Source: Rhabdophis nuchalis (taxonomy: Eukaryota > Chordata > Lepidosauria > Squamata > Natricidae). Taken from it: a DNA stretch of 64,000 nt. The notes beneath the pieces were generated by a model. That model saw only the letters and a program-made list of their open reading frames with translations, had not been told where the DNA came from and did no database searches. Position numbers and translations under genes: made by a program. Shown one piece after another: positions 53,352-64,000 of the stretch (positions are counted from its first letter, which is position 1; every line of letters begins with the position of its first letter). The stretch lies in NCBI GenBank assembly GCA_039707465.1, contig CM077644.1, forward strand, positions 82,644,875 through 82,708,874, written 5' to 3'.

Positions 53352-53690
53352 ATGGGACAACTTGCCACAACCAACTTGCTGCAGTCAACTCACCACGGCC
53401 AACGCGTGCAGGATAATTTGCCACAGCCAACTTGCCATAGAACAATTTAACAATTCTATTTAATTATTTAAAATAAATGAAGAGTTATTTTAATTTTTGC
53501 TATTCACATTTCATTCTGTCCCTCCTTTTGCATCCTTTCTTTAATGGTTCTATCCCATCATTTCTTTGATATTAGTGTAATTCTTGCCCCACAGTAAGTT
53601 GTGTTGCAGCGAGGTGGCCATGGTGAGCTGTCCCACAGTGAATTGGCTGCAGCAAGTTGGTCAAGTTGGCTGTAGCGAATTATCATAGAT
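53352..53690. repeat. Element with long imperfect inverted repeats rich in AACTTGC / GCAAGTT
   Basis: The left half has several ACTTGCCACA-type and CCAACTTGCTGCAG units. The right half has the inverse, CTGCAGCAAGTTGG and AGTTGGCTGTAGCG. The centre is AT-rich. Noncoding foldback repeat, family not recognised. Confidence 0.6.
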
Positions 53691-53813
53691 CCTCAAAATC
53701 CAGTCCCTTCCTATTGTAAGCTTCATGTTGTGTACCACCAGTTGCACACATTCCTGGATTGTGAGGCTCTGCTCACAGTTATTCATATCCTGGTCCCTTC
53801 CCAAATGGACTAT

Positions 53814-54174
53814 AGGTAGTCTTCAACTTAGGACATTTTAGTCCTAAATTTATGTTGCTAAGTGAGAAATGCATATTTTACGTCTTTTCTTTCCACATTT
53901 GTTAAGTGACTCACTGCAGCAGTTGTTAAATTAGTAACTCCATTGTTAAGTGAATCTGGCTTTCTTATTGACTTTGTCAGAAGGTCATAAAAGGTGATCA
54001 CATAACTGTGCAACTGTCATAAATATGAACCAGTTATCAAGCATCCGAATCTAAATCACATGACCATAGGAATGCTGCAATGCTCAGTGTGAAAAGTGAT
54101 CCTAAGTAATCTTTCAGTGCTATTGTAACTTCGAACAGTCACTAATGAACTCTTGTACGTCAAAGACTACTTGT
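53814..54174. repeat. MITE-like repeat, AGTCCTC family
   Basis: Starts AGGTAGTCTTCAACTTAGG. The interior has GACTTTGTCAGAAGGTCATA. It ends near GTACGTCAAAGACTACTTG. Confidence 0.72.
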
Positions 54175-54199
54175 AGTGTAATATGTGCTACATACTGTT

Positions 54200-54845
54200 G
54201 CTTGAAGACATGCAGAAGCTTCAACTGGTACAAAACGTGGCAGTGTGGAGCACTTATGTGCGCCCCTAGAATGGTACGTATTATTCCTTTGTTCTATTGC
54301 TGCATCATTATAATAATAATAATCTTTATTGTCATTGTAAAAATTACAATGAAATTGGTTATTTAATTTGCTTCTGAGTTCAATTCAAAGTGTTGTTTTT
54401 GACCTACTGTATAAAGTCATACGTGGCATCAAATCAGTTTATTTGAGGGACCACCTGGCTAAATTTACCTGTCCTATCAGGTTTAAAAAGGAAAGGCATG
54501 AATTTTAGCACAAAAGGGTCCTTTGTGCTAAAGTTCCATCTGACAGGATCAGATGAACCTTTTCTGCTGTGGCTCTCTGCAGCATCACTTTCCAGCCCAG
54601 GTGAGAGTAGCCAGATATTGGCATTTAGGAAATCATTCAAAACATGGTCCTTCCAACATTGGGAATGCCAGTGAACACTCCCCCCCACCGCCATGATTAC
54701 ACCTTGGTCCATTCTCTTGTAGTCTCATTTATATAAGTGTCTAAATTGTTTTTCCTCCTTATTTTCTATTTTTTTAAACTGGTTGTTTTATTGTATGCCA
54801 TCCAAGGTCAGGTCTGTGATGTGGGTGGCTAAATAAATTCGATAA
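54200..54845 (+). mobile_element. Old L2-like LINE 3' fragment
   Basis: The plus strand has broken remnants of KLQLVQN-like and YLRDHLA-like RT sequence and ends GTGGGTGGCTAAATAAATTC, an L2-type terminus. Its end directly abuts the AK5 upstream region and the breakpoint of the displaced copy at 47940. Confidence 0.55.
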
Positions 54846-54849
54846 CTAA

Positions 54850-55608
54850 GCAGCTGAACTTGAGATTGCCTTCAATAATATGGGGGTTTTTTTTGGTCTA
54901 AATATTTAATTTAGCCCATAAGTGGATCTTCCCCTTGACGCGCGCATATACACCCCCACCCCCCAAATGAAGGAACACCGTTTCCGGAATCTTCTCCCCA
55001 ATTTCGCCTTCAACCCAAATGTCTACACACCCCGCGTTCTTGTATTCCGCGCGAGTGTGGCGCGTAAACTTTGCAACAAGGGCCGGCGATCGTGGGCGCG
55101 CCGATAGGGTCAGGCTTTCGGGTCCGGGATTGGGTCCAGGCTCTAAGAGCGCACATCCCACGAAAAGCGCCGGGCGACCGGCTCGATCGCCGCCTCTCTT
55201 TCTTTTTCAAGAGTGCCACGTGCTCGCGCGCGCGCGCACGAGCGTCTATGTGTATGTGTCTACAGAAAAGCACGATCGTGCGATTTGGAGCCAGTCCCCT
55301 CCCTCCCCGGCGCCTTTCCAGAGCAGCCACCCACTCCCACCCACCCCTAGCAGCCCCAGCTTGACTGGCGGCGCGCGGGTTGGGCTGGGGAGGGTAAAGG
55401 CAGCTCGGGCGAGGAAGCGGAGGCGCTGCTGTTGCTGTTGCTGCTGCTGCCGCTTCTCTCTGATCGCCTCGCCTTCCAAGAGCGAGCGGTTTTTGCCCAG
55501 GGACGAGGACCGGAGCGCTGGGGCGAAGAGGCGAGAAAGAGCCGGGCTCTAAAGCGCCAGCCAAGCCACCCCAAATCGCGCGCCATCGTCCAGTCTCCGC
55601 CAGGCGGC
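54850..55608 (+). promoter_or_regulatory. AK5: AK5 promoter / CpG-rich 5' region
   Basis: CpG-dense sequence in an AT-rich setting, directly upstream of the AK5 start codon. It holds a long alternating CG tract near 55225-55240 and a (CTG)n tract near 55427-55450. No TATA box is evident, so the transcription start is uncertain. The part 54850-55287 is duplicated at 47940-48431. Confidence 0.6.
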
Positions 55609-55668
55609 ATGAGCAGCTGCGACGCCAAAGATTACCTGACCAGGAGGGAGATCCCGCAGCTTTTCGAG
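55609..55668 (+). CDS. AK5: AK5 coding exon 1 (adenylate kinase 5)
   Basis: ATG opens 20 codons, MSSCDAKDYLTRREIPQLFE, ending at donor gtacgag with phase 0. I recall the human AK5 N-terminus as MNTNDAKEYLARREIPQLFE, a clear match, and the human exon break falls at the same point. AK5 is a cytosolic, brain-enriched nucleoside monophosphate kinase with two kinase domains; this exon encodes only the N-terminal extension, before any P-loop. No second exon is found in the remaining 8.3 kb, so intron 1 is long. Position and orientation next to PIGK support the call. Confidence 0.92.
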
Positions 55669-58600
55669 GTACGAGCGCACCTTGGCGGTCAGGTGAACCT
55701 CGGGGAATCGGCCGTCGCTTTTGCTGCCGCTCGCCTCCGCCAGCGGAGCAAGTTTCCCCAAAGTCGGAGGAAAACGGGGAGGGAAGGAAAGGATGCAGAG
55801 ATGCCAGGGGCGTCTTAAAGGGAGAAGGTTGCAGGGATCCCTGGATGTAAAAGACGAGAAGGGACCGAGCAAGGCGGGAGGATAGAAAGAGGGCAAGCAA
55901 GGGACGATAGGATCGTTGCGGTGGAACTGAGTCGGTTGAAGAGGAAGTGACCGGCTTTTCCCCTGCATTAGCTTCAGGCGTCCTTTAACCCGTTGCTGCG
56001 GACACTCCAAGAGCTGGAGGCAGATGATCTGAAATAGAGGTTAGGGTTTTTTGGGGGGTTGGGGGTTTTTTGTTTTTTTTGCCCCTAAAAGATTTCTAGC
56101 TGGCAGCTTTGGAACTCTTGATTCTTAGGAAGCGCTGAGAAGGGGCTTGGAACAGCTGGAACATGTGTGCCAACTGCCAAGGTATCCTTCTTGAGGTTCC
56201 TCAGTTGATGCCCTTGACTTTCAGATGGTTGCTGTAGTGTAGATCTTCTCAACAGTTCATTTTTTTAACCTCCCTTTCTGATCTTTCTCACTCATCCTGT
56301 TCTGCCCTTCTGTGAAGCAGCAACCTTACTTCTGGTTGCCTTGGCTTCACCATTGACTTTGTTTCCAGCATTTGTTTCTAACCTTGTCATCCAGAAATGT
56401 GTGTAGAATTGCTAATTAGCAGGCAGAAGAAAGGTGCCATTTTCCTTGATATTTTGGGACTAACTGGGTTGGGAAACTTTGCCCATTTTGCATCCATGAA
56501 GCAAAAGCAGAAGAGGCTTACCACTGGAGATGCTCCAGTGTGCTATTTCATTCATACCGGATGGCATTTCATTCAGGTGGCATTCCTTGTGACTTCATAG
56601 GAACATGGCTTGTAGTCACAGCTGTCTTTTATGCATTGTTTCCTTTTACAGTGCAATATGATGTGATCCAAAAGATTTTGTCTGAAACACAATTACCTGA
56701 ATGTAAAACAACGCTTCAGAAAGACTATTTCCATTATCACTGTTTGTTTTTAATAATAAAAAGGCTGAAGATTTTTATGACATGTGACAATATGGGAGAC
56801 TTTAAGATTTTTATTCTAAATGACTGTTCTAAGAAGACAAAATACATTTGCCATTTACTAAATCTTAAATAGGGCATCTCAAATCATTCTATTTGTATTA
56901 TTTAATTATTAGACCATAATCAGACTACAGTCTAGCAGTGTAATGTTCTTATAGAAAAAATTAAGTTCTTTTTCAAATATTAATGTTCTTAAACATTACA
57001 ATTACAGGGATAAAAACTTAATACAAACTAAAAAAAAGAAAAGAAGAAAAAGGTGAAGAGAAGTAAAAAGAAATAGAAAGGAGAGAAAAATCTCAATATA
57101 TTAAAGAAAAAAGAGATATATAAATAACTTTCCCTTTTATCACAAGAATAAACAGTGTTAGTAATCAGCATCTTAAAATGCAATGCATGATGTCTTCCTC
57201 TCATATTACATCTCTTATTTATAAACAAATAGTTTAAAACCTAATCATTTCAGTCCTGATCAGCAAAAGCCCACTAAAGGTTACCAGTGATAACACATAT
57301 TTATATTAACTTTGATCAACTAAATCAATTTTATATTCCTCCCTTTCTTTTGTAACTATCTTGATAGTGGCCTAAAAGTTTATTTCTTTTCATTTTTTTC
57401 TTTGTCCCTTTTTACAAAGTTCTTCAAAGGTTTAACAAGCTTCTTTTATAAATCCAATAGAGGAAGATCATCCAGATCCCTGTCTTGGTTTATTTGCATA
57501 TCCCTTTTAATTATTAAGCCATAAGCTGGCTTCTTTTGTATGTGCGATGTAGCATCTTTTCCCACATCACTCTTGTAGCTTGTAATTTTTAAATCCACTT
57601 TCAAATCAGTCTTGACTGGTAAAATTTATTTATTTTTATCCCACCTTTAGTATTTTGTTTTCTTACATATAAATGCAATCTATCTATGTGGGTAGATACC
57701 CTTAAAATTAATTTCTGGGTCCATTGTTTAAAAATATCCTTTGGTAGGTTGAATGTTTAAACATTTTGCTCCATTCTGTATTAGTAAATCAAATGTAAGT
57801 GTTCCCTTTTAATTGTAATCATTACTTCCTTGTGCTTCCTCAATAATTTAACTTTTAAATTAAATTAAACGTATCCTGTTTTAAAAAAAATCAAAGCAAC
57901 AGTATTTTCCCACAGGAATGATTCTTATAATTCCAGAATTTTATTTCAAATTTATCTGGCCTTTCTAACTAAAATCAAAACTGTAATTACTCCTTTGCTG
58001 TTTATTTCAGATTTTTAAAAAAGATCCTTAAACTTGCATTAAAACTTCTTTCATTAAGGGTTAAAGGAAATTCAGAGCTAATTTTTTCCAATTTGTCAAT
58101 TCAAAGGTTCCTAATAGCTTAAAAAGCAGTTAAACAATTTCTGAAAGTGATTAGAAAAAAGGATTATATGAACTCAGTGGTCTTAAAGGTGCCAACCATG
58201 TGGTAAGCCAGATAGCTATTCTCTAAACCCACTATAAACTTCTGTTCCGTAATCTTTCCTAGAAGCACTTGTGAGTGATCTCAAGACAAGTGCTTTCTTT
58301 TTCTGGAGAGGAATTATGAAGTTAGTCTAATTGGTTTTTCATTTTGCTTAATCTTCAGCTTTTTAGTAGAGCTGTCTTCAGTTCTCCTCCCCACCCCCCA
58401 AAAAAAGTCCAGGAAGCCCCATTGAGTACAATAGAATTCTTTCTTCATAAGTATACATATCGTATCCTTACCATGTAATCCTATCTATCTATTTAAAAAG
58501 TAAGTAGTTGAATTGGTTAGAACATATTCTCAGCTAAATAGTACTATTTGTTAATTCATTCATTAGTACTCTGCCCCTCTGCCCAATAGACAATTGAGAT

Positions 58601-59452
58601 AGTTTATAATATACAAATAGAAAAAATATGGGATTTAAACAAAATGATGCACATAATTAAGATCCATAGTACTATCACACAACATTTATTAGTGTCCCAA
58701 CATTTTCAGATGGGATTAAAGAGCTTCTTTTTAACTGCCCTCCTGCGGACCCAAGCCACTTCTCCCGACAGATTGTAACTTACATGTTCAGAAGACACTA
58801 ATTTTATTTTATTTTTTTGCTTGATTTCATTGTCATCTTTGGATGGCTTATCATTTAGCAAACCAAGATTAAAACAGAGTGCAAAATAGATACAAAAGAT
58901 GGGACCTGGACACTCAACGCAAAAACAGATATAAAACAACTATAACCAAGAAACAACCTAGACTTCAGAGGAGTACTAGATCTTCAGTGCCATCCAAAAT
59001 GCCATCAGTATGGGAACCATTATGGACCTCAAGAGGGATCTCCGTGTATATAAACAATAACATCTTTAATTTCAATCATTATCAAACATTTCAAAATTGT
59101 TCTCTTATACGTCATTATGTAGCCTGTTTAATATTCAGAAGACTTTCCAATCTCATTTATTGTATTTTCTAAACCCTATTATCCCCTTATTCCCATTTTA
59201 GAGATAGAACTGCGAGGAAGTTGTATAATAATTCTGGAGTATTTAATGAGGGATATATAGTAGAGCAACCCCCAGTGCATGGGCTTCATTTGGTTTTGGA
59301 ATGTGGCCCCCACAAGATAATAAAGAATAAAGGAAGTTTTTTATTTATATTTGTTAACTATATTATGTATTTTATACATGGCCCAAAACAAATTTGTCTT
59401 CACTCAATGCCAGCCCAGGCAGCTCAAAAGACTGGACAATCATGTAGTAGAT
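55669..59452. other. AK5 intron 1, nothing recognised
   Basis: GC-rich for the first few hundred bases, then AT-rich. I see no exon, RNA gene or complete element. Confidence 0.5.
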
Positions 59453-59822
59453 CTGGGGGTCAAACTCAAAACCCGGGGACTGGATCCGGCCAGCAGAGTA
59501 TTTAGATTTGGCCCACAGGGCCCCCCTGGAAATAGCAAGGATTGGCTTGTGGTGCCTCTACCAGAAAAAACAGCTCACAGGGGCCACCTGCAGCTCTCCC
59601 GAGCTCCATTTTCGCTGGCAGAGGTTTGCAGGGGGGCGTCGCAGTCGAAAATGGAGCTCAGGGGCCTGTTTTCACCAGCAGAGTGCTAGGGCCACCACAG
59701 GCGCCCCCTGACACAAGTGATGTCATGCTGGCCATGCCCACCCTGGCAATGCCCACCCAGACCCCCTGAGGTCAAACACAACTCTAATGCAGCCCTCAAT
59801 GAAATTGAGTTTGACACCCTTG
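59453..59822. mobile_element. Non-autonomous hAT element, GGGGTGTCAAA family
   Basis: Left end CTGGGGGTCAAACTC and right end GAGTTTGACACCCTTG are inverted. Flanks TAGTAGAT and CAGTAGAT match 7 of 8. It lies in AK5 intron 1. Confidence 0.82.
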
Positions 59823-60333
59823 CAGTAGATAAATAAACCAATATAAATCTTTGAGAAAGGCAAATGCACCAAGGTAAATCTTCTCTGTGAGAAAAACAAT
59901 TTTTGTTTCCATTTAAAAAGTGAATTTTGCTCCATTTATTCATTTTTGCAAATAAAGAATATCCTATATATTGACATATATGGCCTAACCATGTAAGGAG
60001 CAAGAGGTTCAGTAGGCCTTTGCAAGAATTAGAATCACTTTCGTCAACAAATAAAAACAAGGATTTGAAAGACATTGGTATTTGCATTGCAACTCCGAAC
60101 ATGCAGAGGGTTGCTTGGAATAGTTATTAGAATTGTCGTAGAGGCCTGACATAATAATTTGACAAGCTGTATTTCAGCAGTCAGAGAATTTTGCTTGGGA
60201 TCATGCATATGATGAGTATGTTTTGATTTTACAGTCCTCTGGGTCTCTGTTCTTTACATCACACCCACTGCTTAGTATATTTTGTGGGCTCCCTAATGGA
60301 ATTGGGGGACTTGTTTATAATTTCTATAAAGTA
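59823..60333. other. AK5 intron 1, nothing recognised
   Basis: No gene or repeat identified. Confidence 0.45.
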
Positions 60334-60730
60334 CAGGTAGTCCTCAATTTACAACAGTTCATTTAATGACCATTCAAAGTTACAACGGCACTGAAAAAAG
60401 TGACATCACTATTTTCATCACTTATGCCTGTTGTAGTATTCCCATGATCACATGATTTACATTCGGATGCTTGACAACTGACTCACATTTATGACATTTG
60501 CGGTGTCCCAGAGTCATGTGATTCCCCCTTGGCGACCTTCTGACAAGCAAAGTCAATGGGAAAACCAGATTCATTTGACAACTATGTTACTAATTTAACA
60601 ATTGCAGCGATTCACTTAACAAATGTGGTATAAGGAAAGTCATAAAATGGGGCAAACCTCACTTAACAAATTTCTCACTTAGCAACATAAATTTTGGGGG
60701 CAATTGTGATTGTAAGTTGAGGACTATCTA
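60334..60730. repeat. MITE-like repeat, AGTCCTC family (best preserved)
   Basis: Starts CAGGTAGTCCTCAATTTAC and ends GTAAGTTGAGGACTATCT, an inverted pair. The interior has GACCTTCTGACAAGCAAAGT. It is the clearest full-length copy in the window. Confidence 0.8.
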
Positions 60731-63446
60731 TATATGTGCACATTTAATTTTCTCCTCAGTTTGCCACTGTATCAAATCAGATTATCAGAAAGTATCTTTT
60801 AAGGGCAATAAAACCATTTCATTTCATAGTTTAGAAAGACAATTATGTAACTGATATCCATACTGTAAAATCCTCACATGTAAAGACTTATTCAGACTTG
60901 TTGTCAGGCACTCTAGTAATTTGCTATGGGTTTAGAAGATTCAAAAGGCAAGGGAATGCCATTCTAGATATGACTACAAAGGTACGACAACCTATATGAG
61001 AAGAAGATAACATTTCATCTGAAAATAAAATCAGGTCCAGAGAAATAGGAATAGTATTAAGAGAAACATTAGATTTCCAGAACAGGTGAGGGGGAAAAGG
61101 AAGAGAAGAAGAGAAAAATACAGACGAAGTCAAAAGGATAAATAGATCTTTTAGCATAAAGATTTAAATTTATCTGAGATTAGGATAATCCTGTGACCCC
61201 TTTAGTTACTAAGACATTTTGACTTTGGGAAGTCTATTAGGAATAGAGTGACAATGGGATACATCAAGGTCCTTTTCTTATTGCTAGCATAGTTTATAAA
61301 TGTGCAGGCATTACAGTAGCAGGGAATATAGGCAGATGCCATTTTTTCCCTGCACTGTAGTCTTGTGCTGACTTCCATTCACATTTGTCCCAAGTTTACT
61401 GATGATCTGGGTAGGTGAAAACCTCCTTTCTGGGTGTTTGTGGGGACAGCTGAAATGCCTCAAATGCAAAATGGGTGGCTATGTAAATTTGATAAATAAA
61501 TACAGAAATAAATTTCCATTCAAAACTGCTGTTCAAAAGCAATGTTGGTAAGACTTAAAAACCTGGTTGAGATAGAGGGAAAAAGCTGAAACAGACATTC
61601 TGAATGATGTTCAATGTCAGAGCTTTGTGCATTCCTGAATTAAAATATCCCTGTCTTCTCCAGGCAGAGAAGAGAAAGAAAAATGCTTGTGGCAGGGATC
61701 CAATCCAGTCTGTCTCTTTCCAAGTTATAACCACGCAACAGTTAATTTTATGCAGCAGCGATAGAGCAGTGTTGTTTTTGGTATAATTTTGAAACTTAGA
61801 AAATTGCAAACCTTAAAATGAAAAAGCTTTTTTTAACGTTTCTGAAGAGTGCTGTGAGAATATGTGATCCACATGATTCCGAGGTTGTTGTTTTTTTAGC
61901 TGCGTTAGAGGCAAACTGTTGCAAGCCTCAAGAGTGAAATAACAGTTATGTAAAGTAGCTGTTTTACAAATGTTGCCGTATTATTAAAATACAGCATTTT
62001 AAACTTTTAGTCTTCCTTTCCGAATATAAAACAAGCAAATTAGTCCGGGACAATGCAAATGCTGTGTTACATTTGCAACATTTATTTACAGGCTTTTTTT
62101 TTGGGGGGGGGGGGGGGGGGCTAAATCAAACAGCTGCTAATAAAATTGTCCCAATTGTCATTTTCAGCACAATGGTTCTTCAGACATAATTCTTTTATAT
62201 ATTCTTGGGGTGTGAAATTCTAAGCACATGTATTTATAATGAAAGTAGGGCTACATTCCAATCCTTGGTGATTGGAAACAATTATCACTGGGTTTAATAA
62301 GGCTTCCTTCCAAATAAGTATTCCCAAATAAAATATTGCTTAAATAGGATTCACTTCCTGAGGTCCATATTGTTTTCTTAACAGCAGTATGGAAATGATA
62401 CATACTTGGATGTTTTTCAAATATGGATTAATCTATAGCTTAATTTGCAGCCCTAGATTGCCTTGCTGGTATCGCGCCCAAATGCTTCAATCTGCTAATG
62501 TTATCTACAAAGTAGAGGTAGTCGTTATTTATTGATCAAAAATGGGACCACCAACTTGGTTGTTAATTGAAGTGGTAGCTAAATGAAACCGCGACTACGC
62601 TTGTGATCTTACTTTTGCATTCTTCGCTTTGTAGACCTGTGAAGGTTGTAACTGCAAGGATTGGTTGCAAAGTTTATCATCACTGTTGAAACTGCAAATG
62701 GTTGCTAAATGAGAACTATCTGTACTTTATCTCAGTGATTCCTAACTTTTATGGCTCTGTGGACTGGAAGTGGCAGCAGGCAGTGACAGTAGAGAGAGGG
62801 GAAGGTTTCATGCGCGCAAATGGTGCATTGCATACTCAACTGCCACTTTTGCAGCCTAGTTCCCAACAGGCTACAACTGGTACTGGTAGTGGGTCCGCAG
62901 ACCAGGAATTGGGGATCCCTCCTTTATCTGACTTAACTGAGGTTAAGAAAATGTTCCATGATATTATTTATTTTTAAAAATACTGTATTTTTTAAAATAG
63001 CGGTTAACTTTTATATTGTTTAGGTTCATCAAATTGATAATAACTGTCATAGGGAAAAAAAACCTCCAGCCTTATCAATTACTTCTGGCTATTTAACATA
63101 CATTGGGAGACTTTATAACTTTACAAAGTATTCTTGTCCCTAATTTTGAATGTATTTTGAAACTATCCAATTACTCAGAAGCATTATTATTGTCTTGGAA
63201 TGCAAGTATGGATGACTGAATGTTCTCTTCCAATTAAAATTCTATATATAGAAAATTTGTATCACTATAAAGACCTTGGAACCTATCATCTTTTCAGTTG
63301 TAGCAGTCCACAGAAAACAAGTATATGAATTCAGAATAATTTAGACCCATAGGTGTAATCCCTACTGTTTTCTAAATACTGCAGATCTTGGCAATTGTAT
63401 CATGTGCTGTCATGCTTATTTTACTTTTGGAATATTTAAGTGCTAA
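60731..63446. other. AK5 intron 1 with minor tracts
   Basis: An L2-like tail (GGGTGGCTATGTAAATTTG) near 61470-61510, a run of 18 G at 62103-62120 and a degraded MITE-like repeat at about 62517-62727. No exon seen. Confidence 0.45.
62103..62120 (+). repeat. Homopolymer of 18 G
   Basis: An uninterrupted run of G following a run of T. The length is uncertain in any assembly. Confidence 0.9.
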
Positions 63447-64000
63447 TCTATATAAATAACAATGTAACAAGAGTTTGTTCAAAACTGCTAATCTCCGAAA
63501 GTACTGCACTGATCACTTCCAAATTTTCACACAACGTTCCTTTCAAATACGGCACCAATGATATATATAGATTGTGTAGATGTCATAGCTGTGCCAGGTA
63601 CACACAATGGAAATGTAAAAAATTGTAAAAAAGGTAGCTAGATGGATACAGAGAGAGCAGTGGGCCACAGGTATTATGTCATCCTTTGTGACATAAAATA
63701 CTCTGTCCATAAGATTCAAGGAGAAATACAGTAGGTAGGTAAGTAGGCAGCTATAGGGATAGAGAGAGAGAGGTAGAAACGCAGTAGGTAGGTAGGTAGG
63801 TAGGTAGGTAGGTAGGTAGGTAGGTAGGTAGGTAGGTAGGTAGAGGGATAGAGAGGTAGAGGGAGAAATACAGTAGGTAGGTAGGTTGGGGGTTATATGG
63901 TGGTTGTGTGTACGTGTTTGTGTGTGCAGGTGTAGATCTACACACAGATTGGTTGGCCATTTAACCAGACTGGGCCACAGCAACGCGTGGCCGGGAACGG
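63447..64000 (+). mobile_element. Third non-autonomous Helitron, cut by the window end
   Basis: The 5' end TCTATATAAATAACAATG follows a host A. A (GGTA)n block lies at 63725-63850. The 3' hairpin sequence CCACAGCAACGCGTGGCCGG is at the very edge. The CTAG terminus would lie just outside. Confidence 0.78.

Noticed and set aside
55010..55900. 296-residue minus-strand ORF over the AK5 promoter and exon 1
   Set aside because: GC-rich DNA lacks stops. The frame is arginine, proline and alanine rich with no domain and is antisense to the recognised AK5 exon.

Overview
The window looks like nuclear DNA from a squamate reptile, probably a snake or a close lizard lineage. The repeat set suggests this: tRNA-derived SINEs with a BovB-like 3' tail, L2-clade and CR1 LINE ends, several non-autonomous hAT families, Helitrons carrying GGTA-type microsatellites and a young Ty3/gypsy element. 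Host coding sequence is sparse and split into short exons. The species call is an inference.

Two host genes lie head to head about 42 kb apart. PIGK, the catalytic subunit of GPI transamidase, is on the minus strand. Its first four coding exons are at 13672-13773, 7388-7441, 6671-6762 and 959-1094. All phases and splice sites fit, and the gene continues off the left edge. AK5, an adenylate kinase, is on the plus strand. Its first coding exon is at 55609-55668 and the gene continues off the right edge. PIGK and AK5 are also divergent neighbours in human, so the synteny looks ancestral. From established knowledge, GCLC lies elsewhere in human.

The most unusual object is in PIGK intron 3, at 3710-5567. 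It is a complete non-autonomous hAT-type transposon with 14-bp terminal inverted repeats and a perfect 8-bp target duplication. Between its ends it carries two copies of coding exon 1 of GCLC (glutamate-cysteine ligase catalytic subunit), together with the upstream region and the start of intron 1. The copies form a large inverted repeat centred near 4511. This is a host gene fragment captured from genomic DNA, comparable to Pack-type transposons in plants, with the potential to form a long hairpin RNA homologous to GCLC. A probable gene-free relative lies at 34965-35356.

Region by region:
- 1-14 kb holds PIGK exons 4 to 1, L2 fragments, hAT copies and the GCLC-carrying element.
- 14-28.9 kb is intergenic, with L2, SINE and MITE copies.
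- 28.9-32.6 kb is a Helitron with three tandem CR1 ends, a nested hAT and a microsatellite that has become a 306-bp higher-order repeat.
- 34.6-36.2 kb is a second Helitron in the opposite orientation, and a third starts at 63447.
- 42.45-47.47 kb is a near-intact Ty3/gypsy retrotransposon whose 299-bp LTRs differ at one position.
- 47.7-48.6 kb is a 207-bp direct repeat bracketing a copy of the AK5 upstream region.
- 54.85-64 kb holds the AK5 promoter, exon 1 and part of intron 1.

No convincing rRNA or functional tRNA gene was seen. tRNA-like segments belong to SINEs.
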